From contig NZ_CP132203.1 in assembly GCF_030719035.1 (NCBI RefSeq), forward strand, positions 3,782,001 through 3,846,000: a DNA stretch of 64,000 nt, written 5' to 3'. Positions within the stretch are counted from its first letter, which is position 1; each line of letters starts with the position of its first letter. The position numbers and the translations under genes are program-made. This DNA comes from Hahella sp. HNIBRBA332 (GTDB lineage: Bacteria; Pseudomonadota; Gammaproteobacteria; Pseudomonadales; Oleiphilaceae). The notes beneath the pieces were generated by a model that was not told the DNA's origin, ran no database searches, and saw nothing but the letters and a program-made list of their open reading frames with translations. Shown in pieces: positions 24,594 through 33,323 of the stretch.

Positions 24594-26624
24594 CTATATT
24601 TTGAATCCTCCCAGTAGATCGTGAAGCGCCCCAGTGAGCGCTGACAGTTCACGACTGGACGCCAGGGTTTCCTTGGCGTTCTCCGCGGTCTCTCGCCCCA
24701 GACCACTGATGTGGCCGACATTTTCATCGATGGTCTTGGCGACGGCGGTTTGTTCCTCCGCCGCCTGAGAAATCTGATGACTCATATCCACAATACTGGC
24801 GATGGCCGTCACAATGTGATCCAGAGCCGCAGCGACATCACGGGATTGCGCCACCGTGGCGTCCGTCGCTGAGCGGCTGCTTTGCATCGAACTCACCGCT
24901 TCCTTAACGCCGGTCTGCAACTGCGAAATCATGGTCTCAATCTCCTCCGTGGATTTCTGCGTGCGTTGCGATAACGTGCGCACTTCATCCGCCACTACGG
25001 CGAAACCACGTCCCTGCTCACCGGCTCGCGCCGCTTCAATGGCCGCATTCAGCGCCAGCAGATTGGTTTGCTCCGCAATCGCCTTGATTTCCACCAGCAC
25101 CTGAGAAATATTTTGCGAATCACGGGCCACGCGATTAATCGTCTCTACCGACGCCGCAATTTCCCCCGATAAACGGCTGATCGTCTGCAACGTCGCGTCT
25201 ACAACCTGCTTGCCTTTGGTCGCTTCGGTGTCCGCCTGTTGCGCGGCATCTTCAACACTTTGCGAACTGCCCGCCACTTCCGCAACCGTATCCACCATCT
25301 GATGCATCGACTCGGATATCTGCCGGGTTTCCTGCATTTGCTTTTCCGAGGCTTCACTGCTCGACACCGCCACCGCATTAACCCGACGCGCCTGCTGGTC
25401 CACACTGCCCGCCGTCGCCACCAGATTGGTCATAAGGGTGTGCACTCTCTCTGTCATATGATTGAAAGCGCGAGTCAGATCGCCCATTTCATCCCGGTTA
25501 TCCAGCTCTAGACGCGCGGTCAAATCTCCGTCGGACACTTTTCTGGCGCCGAGGGAAAAATGCTCGATGGTGGATTTCACCGACACAAAGAAGCCCATAT
25601 ACAAGTAAACAATGATCAGCAACAGAACGCCCTGCACCAGAAATATCCACAACATGGCGACCTCACGCTCCTGTAAACGCTGATCCAGGATAGTTTCAGT
25701 CAGGTTGTAAATGCGGTCATTAAATTGCAGCAGCGCATCAATGTTCGCAGTCAGCGCCTTGTCGAACACGGGCCACTCAATTTCAGGCGCCACAGGCGTG
25801 ACAATGTTCTGATCCAGATAATCCCGGGTTTCAATAATCACATTGCGAACGCTGTCAGCGTCCGCCGCCAACCTCTCGCGAATCATGGGGCTGGCGTTGA
25901 GCGTGACCTCCAACTGATTGGAAAAGCTGTCGCCGAGAGAGGTCAAGTTATCGAAGATTTTGTTCAGGACGTCGCCCACGTCAAACCCCACTTGCCCCTC
26001 CAGCGCTGCATAAACGCCACTGGCGCGGGCGCGGGCCATGACATTACTGGCGCGAATGATCTGCCCGTCCGACAACTTCATTAAAAACTGCACTTCACGT
26101 GACAGGTCCTGCGCCACGCCGGAAACCTGGGTTGCGCTGCTGAGAAAACTCTCGACTTTGCTGACAAAAGAATTGAAGTAGGTAATCTGCGGATCAAGCG
26201 ACATCTGGTTCTCATCCCCCTGAATCAGGCTGCGCCAGGAGGCGGTGAGATCTTCCAGTTGCTTACGCAAGTCATGATTAACGTCGAAGTGTAACTCCGC
26301 AGCATCCAACTTCGCCAAAACGTTATCGATAGAGGAACGGATTTCCATCGTGCGCCGCTCCAGCTCAGGCGCCTGTCGCAGCTTCGCCACGCTGCGATAG
26401 TCCCTGTACTGTTGCGCCAACTTCAACAGCTCAGCGGACTGCTTAATGACAGTCATACCTTCGACTTCATTTTCGATTTGTCTGACATCATCGTAGAGCT
26501 GACTGACCAGGCTATAACCCAACGCGATTATCGGAAGAAGAAACAGAATGCTGATCAGCAAAAATTTGTAGACCAGTTTCAACTGGTTCATGAGCCTGAT
26601 GGCAGGCCAGAGAATCCGCCTCAC
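24594..26624 (-). CDS. Methyl-accepting chemotaxis protein, large periplasmic domain
   Basis: The chemoreceptor is about 676 residues long. I chose the GTG at 26624, which has GGAGAGG seven bases upstream; an ATG at 26657 would add 11 residues and an ATG at 26591 would drop 11. A membrane helix (FLLISILFLLPIIALGYSLV) is followed by a helical periplasmic region of about 300 residues, a second helix (MLWIFLVQGVLLLIIVYLYMG), HAMP, and a signalling domain with EQTNLLALNAAIEAARAGEQG. The C terminus (LHDLLGGFKI) lacks a CheR pentapeptide. An MCP next to ampE is also seen in Pseudomonas, as I recall. Ligand unknown. Confidence 0.92.
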   Translation of the reverse strand: MRRILWPAIRLMNQLKLVYKFLLISILFLLPIIALGYSLVSQLYDDVRQIENEVEGMTVIKQSAELLKLAQQYRDYRSVAKLRQAPELERRTMEIRSSIDNVLAKLDAAELHFDVNHDLRKQLEDLTASWRSLIQGDENQMSLDPQITYFNSFVSKVESFLSSATQVSGVAQDLSREVQFLMKLSDGQIIRASNVMARARASGVYAALEGQVGFDVGDVLNKIFDNLTSLGDSFSNQLEVTLNASPMIRERLAADADSVRNVIIETRDYLDQNIVTPVAPEIEWPVFDKALTANIDALLQFNDRIYNLTETILDQRLQEREVAMLWIFLVQGVLLLIIVYLYMGFFVSVKSTIEHFSLGARKVSDGDLTARLELDNRDEMGDLTRAFNHMTERVHTLMTNLVATAGSVDQQARRVNAVAVSSSEASEKQMQETRQISESMHQMVDTVAEVAGSSQSVEDAAQQADTEATKGKQVVDATLQTISRLSGEIAASVETINRVARDSQNISQVLVEIKAIAEQTNLLALNAAIEAARAGEQGRGFAVVADEVRTLSQRTQKSTEEIETMISQLQTGVKEAVSSMQSSRSATDATVAQSRDVAAALDHIVTAIASIVDMSHQISQAAEEQTAVAKTIDENVGHISGLGRETAENAKETLASSRELSALTGALHDLLGGFKI

Positions 26625-26838
26625 TCGATCACCTCTCCGCCTTCTTAATATATGCAAGGACTTATTATTGGCCGCATTTCGACGCTCATTACGCGCCGCT
26701 TAGGTGTATCCGTATTTTTATCATTACTTCCTTTCTGCAAAGTTTAGCTTAAATATTGGGAGGAACTTGCAGGATCCCGGCGAGTCCTGCATTCTTTCGC
26801 AAGTTTTTTGTAATCTAACGCATCTTTAGAAAGGTTAT

Positions 26839-27417
26839 ATGGGCCAACATGAAGTTACTGCGCGCCTTGGCGAGCTGACCAATACGTTTATCGAGCGCCA
26901 CCACTCTTCGTCGCGACAACGTCCCTGCATCCCACTCAATGAGGAGACTCGCTACATGCTGGATTCTCCCTGCGTGGAGCAAGTCGATGAAGAGGCCGGC
27001 GTGTTCTACTGGACGCCCAAGCCGCACATGGACTTCACTCTATTCGACGGGTTGGAGCAAGGCCTGGAAGTCGCCATTCATCCCTCCATCATCGCGTTTT
27101 ACGGCAGCTATTGGAGCGATGGCCTCTGGTGCTCAAGTCCGTTTGGAGAAATCAGTCTGATTCAACTGTGGAATGAAGAAGACATGGAAACCCTGCGGGA
27201 AAATCTATTGGGACACGCCTTTCAGAAAAGCAAACGCCGTCAGGGATTAACTCTTTTCATCGGGCTTACTGCCGACGACCGTATCGTCACAGTGGATAAT
27301 CATTCCGGCGAAGTCTATCTGGAAGAAGCCGGTCGGCCGCCGCAACGCACGCTCGCCGCCAGCCTCGGCGAATTGCTCAAAGAGCTGGAGCCGACGCTGA
27401 CGCCCTACACAGCGTAA
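26839..27417 (+). CDS. syd: SecY-interacting protein Syd
   Basis: Syd is a small acidic protein on the cytoplasmic face of the inner membrane. In E. coli it binds SecY and is thought to check the quality of SecYEG complexes. The 192-residue product fits the family (about 180 residues), with segments FIERHH, DFTLFDGLEQGLEVAIHPSI, FYGSYWSDGL and IVTVDNHSGEVYLEE. The product is clearly acidic. It is a single gene converging on ampE. Confidence 0.9.
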   Translation: MGQHEVTARLGELTNTFIERHHSSSRQRPCIPLNEETRYMLDSPCVEQVDEEAGVFYWTPKPHMDFTLFDGLEQGLEVAIHPSIIAFYGSYWSDGLWCSSPFGEISLIQLWNEEDMETLRENLLGHAFQKSKRRQGLTLFIGLTADDRIVTVDNHSGEVYLEEAGRPPQRTLAASLGELLKELEPTLTPYTA

Positions 27418-27439
27418 GACGTCCTCATCTGCGGGCCAT

Positions 27440-28321
27440 TCACCCCATATGTCCCGCCACCGTCAGCAGCGCGATTAGAATAAACCAGATAATCATGGCG
27501 CGATTGAGCAAATCTCTAATCGCGCACATTTGCTTCACTTCCAAATCGACATCCTGAGCCGCCCCTGCGCTGGGCGCCCCCACCGGATAAATCTCCACTG
27601 CGCCGCCGGCCGCCTTGCGCAAAACGGTGAAAGCATCCGCATGGGGATCGATCATATCATTGGCGGATTGCTTAATGGCGCCGCCAAAGTTACCCGCCAG
27701 GGCAAAACTCAACGCCAACAGCCGGGAAGGTATCCATTCCAGCGCCTTGTATACGGTCGTCATCTGCTGCGGCACATAGACAGAAGGATCGCGCCCGGCG
27801 ACGTGAGCCAGCCTTGCGAGCAGCGCCCCAACAGGTCCAATCGCCATATACCAGAAAATCACCATGAAATAACGCACAAAGGTTTGATACAGATACTGTG
27901 AACAGGCGGCGTAATGAAGCTGTGCAGGGCTCATATTCTGGGCGTCGTCAATGTGAATCTCCGCCTCTTCCAGAGTTCGAAAGGCCGACTGAAAACGGCC
28001 CTCCCGCCACTGCTGCAGGTAGATGTCCACCGACTGCTTAAGAAACCCGCATCCCAGACAGAGAAACAGCATGACAATGTGCACAAACAAAGTCAGAAAA
28101 CCGAAGAATACCTCATCAGTCAGGCGCAGAACGATAAACAACGCCAACGCCGGCGCCGCCAGTGCGATCAGCAGATAGAAAGGCGCGCTGTTGCGAATTA
28201 CCGGCAGGCGCAGCTCGAAAAAGGTCAGGAAGCTTTTCGCCCACTGGTCGTGCCGCCGACTCAGAGTCAGATTCAGCCTCTTCTGCATGATGTACGTCAG
28301 CAGCAAAACCAGAAATTTCAT
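27440..28321 (-). CDS. ampE: AmpE inner-membrane protein
   Basis: AmpE is the membrane partner encoded with AmpD; it has been proposed to act as a sensory transducer in beta-lactamase regulation. The 293-residue protein starts MKFLVLLLTYIMQKRLNLTL and has hydrophobic helices at about 45-65, 70-95, 150-175 and at the C terminus (MIIWFILIALLTVAGHMG). The WIPSRLLALSFALAGNF segment is typical of AmpE/CobD-like proteins. It begins four bases after the ampD stop, so the two are co-transcribed. No ampC or ampR is in the window. Confidence 0.9.
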   Translation of the reverse strand: MKFLVLLLTYIMQKRLNLTLSRRHDQWAKSFLTFFELRLPVIRNSAPFYLLIALAAPALALFIVLRLTDEVFFGFLTLFVHIVMLFLCLGCGFLKQSVDIYLQQWREGRFQSAFRTLEEAEIHIDDAQNMSPAQLHYAACSQYLYQTFVRYFMVIFWYMAIGPVGALLARLAHVAGRDPSVYVPQQMTTVYKALEWIPSRLLALSFALAGNFGGAIKQSANDMIDPHADAFTVLRKAAGGAVEIYPVGAPSAGAAQDVDLEVKQMCAIRDLLNRAMIIWFILIALLTVAGHMG

Positions 28322-28325
28322 TTGA

Positions 28326-28898
28326 TTATCCTTCTTCGTTCGACATCAGTTTTCTAAGTTTAGGCCAATCAAACTCGGGTCCGGGATCGGTTTTACGGCC
28401 CGGCGCAATATCGCTGTGGCCAACCACTCTATCCGTCGTTATCAGAGGAAAGGCCTTGCGTACGGCCTTCGCAATGCGGGCTAGTTGCCGATATTGAATC
28501 GCCTCATAAGGAATATCGTCCGCGCCTTCCAGCTCAACGCCAATGGAATAGTCGTTACAGTTATCCCGCCCAAGCCAGGACGAGCGTCCCGCATGCCACG
28601 CCCTGTCATGCAGAGACACGAACTGAATAACCTCGCCATCACGACGGACGAACAAATGCGAGGAAACCTGTAAATGACTGATCTCCCTGAAATAAGGATG
28701 AGCCGCACAGTCCAGACGATTCAGGAAGAAATCACAGACAAACTCGCCACGAAACTGAGCAGGAGGCAAGCTGATATTATGAACCACCAACAGACTGATC
28801 TCCGCATCTGTCGGTCGTTGATTGAAATTAGGCGAAGGCATTCGCTTCACCAGACTCAACCATCCCTGAGCGTCTATTGTAAATTCAGAATTTTCCAC
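28326..28898 (-). CDS. ampD: 1,6-anhydro-N-acetylmuramyl-L-alanine amidase AmpD
   Basis: This cytosolic zinc amidase cleaves 1,6-anhydroMurNAc from recycled stem peptides; loss of AmpD derepresses AmpC in many bacteria. The 190-residue protein has the amidase_2 fold. The expected zinc ligands are visible as the His of LLVVHNISLP, the His of RVVGHSDIAPGRKTDPG, and the Asp of KTDPG in the same loop. DNCNDYSIGVELEG carries the conserved Glu. Length and motifs match AmpD rather than a secreted amidase, and there is no signal peptide. Confidence 0.94.
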   Translation of the reverse strand: MENSEFTIDAQGWLSLVKRMPSPNFNQRPTDAEISLLVVHNISLPPAQFRGEFVCDFFLNRLDCAAHPYFREISHLQVSSHLFVRRDGEVIQFVSLHDRAWHAGRSSWLGRDNCNDYSIGVELEGADDIPYEAIQYRQLARIAKAVRKAFPLITTDRVVGHSDIAPGRKTDPGPEFDWPKLRKLMSNEEG

Positions 28899-29039
28899 AG
28901 GTTTTGGCCCAGCTTAGGAAGCGCAGCGAAATCAGAACTTTAGATAGAGTTTAGGCGTGGATCAAGCCTGTCGAAAGAATTAGGCTGAGGAGAGCGGGTA
29001 TGAGAGGGAATGCAATGAGGATAAAATATCACTTTTATG

Positions 29040-29070
29040 CCGACACCGATCCCCTCAATGGGACCGGTGG
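29040..29070 (-). terminator. Hairpin downstream of the DUF1631 gene
   Basis: On the minus strand ACCGGTCCC and GGGATCGGT form a 9-bp stem with one G:U pair just past the DUF1631 stop. There is no U-tract. It lies in the 177-base gap before ampD, which holds no other feature I can see. Confidence 0.3.
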
Positions 29071-29075
29071 GCGAA

Positions 29076-31466
29076 CTAGGATTTCTTAGGGGTTTCCTTG
29101 CGCAAGGTGCCGATAACGGACTCCAGCGCGCGGTCAAACAGCAGGCCGTCATCCAGCAGCGACATACCTCCGCTCTTCAGAGCGATCGCCAGCCCCATAC
29201 GGCTCTTCTCCGCCACTTTAACACCCATGCGGTTTACGAAGATGTACTTGCCAGTTGTCTGAATAATCGCTACCAGCTTGCAGCGATACTTCTTGTCTTC
29301 GCCTTCGTTGATCTCCACCCAGGTGCCGATGTTCAGGCGATCAACCAGTTTCAGACTGTCTTCATCCGCTTCTACTTCCACCGCCGGCTCTTCGTTGTCT
29401 TCTTCAATCAGGACAATACGGGCTGGCGCTTGCGCCACTGGCTCAGGCTGCCTAACTTCAGCGACTTCCGTAACCGGTTCAGGCGCAGTTTCTGGCATCG
29501 GCTCCTGGGCTTTGCGTAACGCCACCGGCGGCTCTGGCGTTTTCAACACTCGCATGGCGGCCTGGATGTAAGCGTCTTCGTTCTTAACAGCAGGCGCGGA
29601 CGTCACTTCCAGCGTTTCCACCTCCACCATGTCTTCATCATCCAGCGTCATCTCTTTCGCCAGACGTTGCTGTGTGGTTTCCGACAACACCTTCTGCAGC
29701 TGACGCAGGGTCTTATCCAGCTCGAACGGCTTGTATGCAGTTTGTTGCAGACCAGTGCGCAGTTCCTCCATCAACTTATCCACCGCCGCGACTTCCGGCG
29801 CTTCCGCGCTTGTATCTTCAGGATCGCACCCCTGAATCAGTCGCGCCGCCACAGATTGAGCCTGCAGCCAATCGGGATGCTCTCTACCGCTTTTCAGCTG
29901 CAGCAGCACCATATAATTGCTCCAGCCTTCCTTTAATACTTCCATCACCAGAGCAGGAATGTTCTTGCCGGCCAGCATATCGTTCAGAACATCCTGCACC
30001 ACTTTCTTGGCGGCGTCGGATTTGGCGCGCCCGACTTCCGCGTCGCGAGTGCGCTGCTCCAGCAGGTGCCGACGCTTTTTATCGCTCTCGCGGAAACGGA
30101 TGAAATCTTCCAGCACTTCGTCAAAGATGGTGATGTCGTTGTCGAACTCCGTCACCAGACGCTGCACCACTTCCTCCAGCTTGGCGAGGAACGGGTCAGG
30201 TTCGCCTGGCGCTTTTTCAGTCCAGCCAATAGAGGCGGTGGCCATTTCATTCAGCAATCTACGCGCAGAGTGACCGCCCTGATTAAAAAAGGTGCGATCC
30301 AGCAACGCCACTTTCAGAATGGGAATCTGCAAACGCGCAATCACCGCGCGAATCGCCGCCGGCAATTGACGGTCATCCAAAATGAATTCGAACAACATGG
30401 TGACCAGGTTCATCACATCCTGGTCCAAACGACCCACGGATGCGCGGGGCTGTCCTTCCTTGCTGAGGACCGCACGCTCCATCAAACTCATGAAGTTGAT
30501 CAAGCCATTATCAGACAACGCCGCCGCCGGAGCCTTATTGTTTGTCTGCAGACGGGACAGTAAATTTAATAACGCAGTTTGCTGAACAACAGGCAAATTG
30601 GCCGCCGCTCCCGCCGCGCCCGCCAATTGAGCGTCAGAAAATTGACGCATATATTGCAGCGGATCAATTTGTGGATCCCACCCGCCTTCATTGTACTCAC
30701 CCACCGCGCCGGTGTTCTGATCAATCACCGAGCCGCTGGCATGAGGCAAATTAACGCCAGTGCGACGCACGCTGCGGCTGGCGCTCAGATCAGGCATCAC
30801 GCCCTGCTCCGCCAGGAATTTGTTAGCGGCTTCCAGCACGGCTTTATTCTGCGTCAGCACGTGTTTTTCAAATAGTTTGAAGAACACCAGCTTGGCGCGA
30901 ATCCCCATATCCAGTTCGGCGCAGGCGGTAACGAAATTGGTGACCATGCGCTGGGGGCCAAGCGGGTTGTTTTCCTCTTCCACGCTGACGTCAAACAACA
31001 GCGAGTCCAAACGAATGGTCAGGTGCTCAAGGTCACGGCCAATTTCGCTTTTAAAGCGGTTCACCATATTGTCGATGGCGACCTGCTCCTCCAGCTTATC
31101 GTCCTGCACCAGCGTCAGATTTTGAGGATCGAAGTTGGCCTTCAGCATTCCAGGGGTTTGTGCGTCGGGAAACTGAAAGTCGCGATTGTAATACTGCATG
31201 AAAAGCGCAGCGATACGCTCTTTCTTCAGGCGGATTTCACGCATGGCGTCAAAGAACAACGCCTGCTCAGAGTTAGTCGCGGATTTGTCCGCCAAGTCAA
31301 AAAACGAGTCGTCAACTTGCTCAAATAACCTGTCCAGGAGTTTACGGTTGTGCTCGCCACAACGGTCGCGTAATTTGATTAACAGTGCCGGTAACTTCAC
31401 ACCCTTGACAGCCTCTTGCTGACTCCTTGAAACGTCAAGACGGACAACTTTTGAACTCGTTGACAT
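29076..31466 (-). CDS. DUF1631 domain protein
   Basis: The 796-residue cytoplasmic protein belongs to the DUF1631 family, which is common in gamma- and beta-proteobacteria and has no established function. I chose the ATG at 31466 (MSTSSKVVRLDVS) because GGGAGA lies just upstream. The body is almost entirely helical (for example DQDVMNLVTMLFEFILDDRQLP). A Pro/Glu/Val-rich linker spans about residues 635-700. The C-terminal 90 residues (LNIGTWVEINEGEDKKYRCKL, FVNRMGVKVAEKSR) look like a PilZ-like beta-barrel, but I do not see a clear RxxxR c-di-GMP motif. It is encoded near ampD and nadC, as in pseudomonads. Confidence 0.82.
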   Translation of the reverse strand: MSTSSKVVRLDVSRSQQEAVKGVKLPALLIKLRDRCGEHNRKLLDRLFEQVDDSFFDLADKSATNSEQALFFDAMREIRLKKERIAALFMQYYNRDFQFPDAQTPGMLKANFDPQNLTLVQDDKLEEQVAIDNMVNRFKSEIGRDLEHLTIRLDSLLFDVSVEEENNPLGPQRMVTNFVTACAELDMGIRAKLVFFKLFEKHVLTQNKAVLEAANKFLAEQGVMPDLSASRSVRRTGVNLPHASGSVIDQNTGAVGEYNEGGWDPQIDPLQYMRQFSDAQLAGAAGAAANLPVVQQTALLNLLSRLQTNNKAPAAALSDNGLINFMSLMERAVLSKEGQPRASVGRLDQDVMNLVTMLFEFILDDRQLPAAIRAVIARLQIPILKVALLDRTFFNQGGHSARRLLNEMATASIGWTEKAPGEPDPFLAKLEEVVQRLVTEFDNDITIFDEVLEDFIRFRESDKKRRHLLEQRTRDAEVGRAKSDAAKKVVQDVLNDMLAGKNIPALVMEVLKEGWSNYMVLLQLKSGREHPDWLQAQSVAARLIQGCDPEDTSAEAPEVAAVDKLMEELRTGLQQTAYKPFELDKTLRQLQKVLSETTQQRLAKEMTLDDEDMVEVETLEVTSAPAVKNEDAYIQAAMRVLKTPEPPVALRKAQEPMPETAPEPVTEVAEVRQPEPVAQAPARIVLIEEDNEEPAVEVEADEDSLKLVDRLNIGTWVEINEGEDKKYRCKLVAIIQTTGKYIFVNRMGVKVAEKSRMGLAIALKSGGMSLLDDGLLFDRALESVIGTLRKETPKKS

Positions 31467-31515
31467 ACTTTCTCCCAACTAGCACTTCCTGACAACAGGT
31501 AACCACATGCATTGC

Positions 31516-31543
31516 TTGACAAAATACGTCACAAAGCGACGTA
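31516..31543. promoter_or_regulatory. Inverted repeat and -35-like element in a divergent promoter region
   Basis: TACGTC (31525-31530) and GACGTA (31538-31543) are exact reverse complements separated by seven bases. A perfect TTGACA lies at 31516-31521. The region separates the DUF1631 gene from the protease gene, so the repeat could be an operator or part of a leader hairpin. Confidence 0.3.
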
Positions 31544-31689
31544 ATATTGTCCACGGTGCAAGTATATACCGTCACCATACCGTCTTTTGTCACAAATTGT
31601 TGCCGGGTGACACTGATCACACATTAACCGATACCGCTTTGAAACCCTTGAATTAATTGCCTCTTGTGAGACTCCGTTTATAGGTTATT

Positions 31690-32280
31690 ATGACCTGCCT
31701 TGAAGAATTATCCGGTATCCAAATCAAGCCCGCAGTTATGAGTCAAAATAATCCCTCACAGGTCCGCGGAATCGGAAAAGGAATGTTCATCGCCGCATGG
31801 ATCGTCGGCATTCTCCTGCTAACCCAGTTTTTCGACTTTTGGGAAAAGAAGAGGCAGAATCCCAATCAGTCCCCCGTGATAATCCAGTCCGCCAATGGAG
31901 CGCAGGAATTGGTCTTACAATCCAATTATCAGGGCCACTACCTGACTACTGGACTCATCAACGGAGAGCAAGTGGACTTCCTGCTGGATACCGGCGCCAC
32001 TACCGTGGCGGTGCCCGCCGAGTTGGCGGAGCGCTTGAAGTTGCCCAAGCTGAGCCGGGGCTACGTACAGACCGCCAACGGCGCCGTCGAGGCCACTCGC
32101 ACCTATCTGAAAACGCTCACCATCGGCCCCTTCGAGTTGCATAACGTTGAGGCCAGCATTCTCTCTTCCATGACGGAAGAAGACGAAATCCTGCTCGGGA
32201 TGAGCGCTTTGCAACGATTATCGTTCACTCAACGTAACGGCACGCTGATTTTATCGCCGAATTCACACACCACACTTTGA
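31690..32280 (+). CDS. Retropepsin-like aspartic protease, membrane-anchored (TIGR02281 type)
   Basis: The 196-residue protein has one membrane helix (GMFIAAWIVGILLLTQFFDFW, about residues 32-52) and a periplasmic retropepsin-like domain. The catalytic motif is LLDTGATTVAVPAELAERL, and the C-terminal LLGMSALQRLSF matches the clan AA hallmark hydrophobic-Gly strand. As single-domain proteins these would act as homodimers. Substrate unknown. The start is uncertain: ATG at 31690, with a weak AGG upstream, or ATG at 31738. nadC follows after 10 bases, so the two are probably co-transcribed. Confidence 0.82.
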   Translation: MTCLEELSGIQIKPAVMSQNNPSQVRGIGKGMFIAAWIVGILLLTQFFDFWEKKRQNPNQSPVIIQSANGAQELVLQSNYQGHYLTTGLINGEQVDFLLDTGATTVAVPAELAERLKLPKLSRGYVQTANGAVEATRTYLKTLTIGPFELHNVEASILSSMTEEDEILLGMSALQRLSFTQRNGTLILSPNSHTTL

Positions 32281-32290
32281 GCCTTTATAT

Positions 32291-33127
32291 ATGTTGGAAC
32301 AACTCATTCAACCCGCCATTCAACAAGACGTAGAGAAAGCCCTTGCGGAAGACATCGGTTCAGGCGACATCACCGCCATGCTGATTCCTGCGGAACAGCG
32401 CGCCGAAGCAAGAGTCATTACTCGTGAAGACGCTATCATCTGCGGTGTGGAGTGGGTTAACGCTGTTTTCGCCAAAGTCGACCCGGACTGCAAAGTGGAC
32501 TGGAAATTCAAAGACGGCGACCAGGCCCGCGCCAATGACGTATTGTTCACCGTCAGCGGACGCGCACGGTCACTGCTGACGGCGGAGCGCACCGCATTGA
32601 ATTTCCTGCAAACCCTGTCCGGTGTGGCGACCCAGGCGCGCCAATACGCCAATATGGTCAGCCACACCAAAGCCAAAGTGTTGGACACCCGCAAAACACT
32701 GCCGGGCCTGCGGGTCGCGCAAAAATACGCGGTCTCCTGTGGCGGCTGCCGCAATCACCGCATCGGTCTGTGGGACGCGTTCCTGATTAAGGAAAACCAC
32801 ATCATGGCCTGCGGCTCCATCCATAACGCAGTGGAAGAAGCCCACCGCATCGCCCCCGGCAAACCGGTGGAAGTGGAAGTGGAAACCATGGAGCAACTGC
32901 AGGAAGCCCTTAACGCCGGCGCCGATATCGTCATGCTGGACAACTTCAGTATTGATCAAATGGCGCATGCTGTCGCCGTTAATAAGGGGCGCGCCAAACT
33001 TGAGGCGTCCGGTGGCGTCACTTCCGAAACCCTGGCGGCGATCGCTGAAACTGGCGTGGACTTCATCTCCATCGGCGGCGTCACCAAACACTGCCGCGCC
33101 ATTGACCTTTCCATGCGCCTGATCTGA
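32291..33127 (+). CDS. nadC: Quinolinate phosphoribosyltransferase (decarboxylating)
   Basis: NadC converts quinolinate and PRPP to nicotinate mononucleotide in de novo NAD synthesis. The 278-residue protein has the family features EDIGSGDIT near the N terminus, SLLTAERTALNFLQTLSGVAT, LDTRKTLPGLRVAQKYAV, and KENHI, then EVEVETMEQLQEAL and ASGGV with the substrate-binding acids and glycines. Length is typical. It shares a strand with the upstream protease gene. Confidence 0.96.
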   Translation: MLEQLIQPAIQQDVEKALAEDIGSGDITAMLIPAEQRAEARVITREDAIICGVEWVNAVFAKVDPDCKVDWKFKDGDQARANDVLFTVSGRARSLLTAERTALNFLQTLSGVATQARQYANMVSHTKAKVLDTRKTLPGLRVAQKYAVSCGGCRNHRIGLWDAFLIKENHIMACGSIHNAVEEAHRIAPGKPVEVEVETMEQLQEALNAGADIVMLDNFSIDQMAHAVAVNKGRAKLEASGGVTSETLAAIAETGVDFISIGGVTKHCRAIDLSMRLI

Positions 33128-33148
33128 GGCGACAGCGCCAGCAAGCTC

Positions 33149-33222
33149 CCGACGACACACTGCAAATCCCTTTACGTTCAGTTACATGAGGATACATATC
33201 GTTGCAGTCGTGATGTCGTCGG
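33149..33222. repeat. Long interrupted stem in the nadC-GGDEF/EAL intergenic region
   Basis: CCGACGACA (33149-33157) pairs with TGTCGTCGG (33214-33222), and ACTGCAA (33159-33165) with TTGCAGT (33202-33208). This gives 16 bp in two helices with a 1:5 internal loop and a 36-base terminal loop. No U-tract follows. Confidence 0.7.
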
Positions 33223-33323
33223 AAGCAGTCTGATTACACTATAGTTTCCTTACACGGTCGCAAATTCGCGCTCAAACTGACTCAGGGACACAGGGAACAG
33301 CAGCATCCGGTTCCTAATACAAC

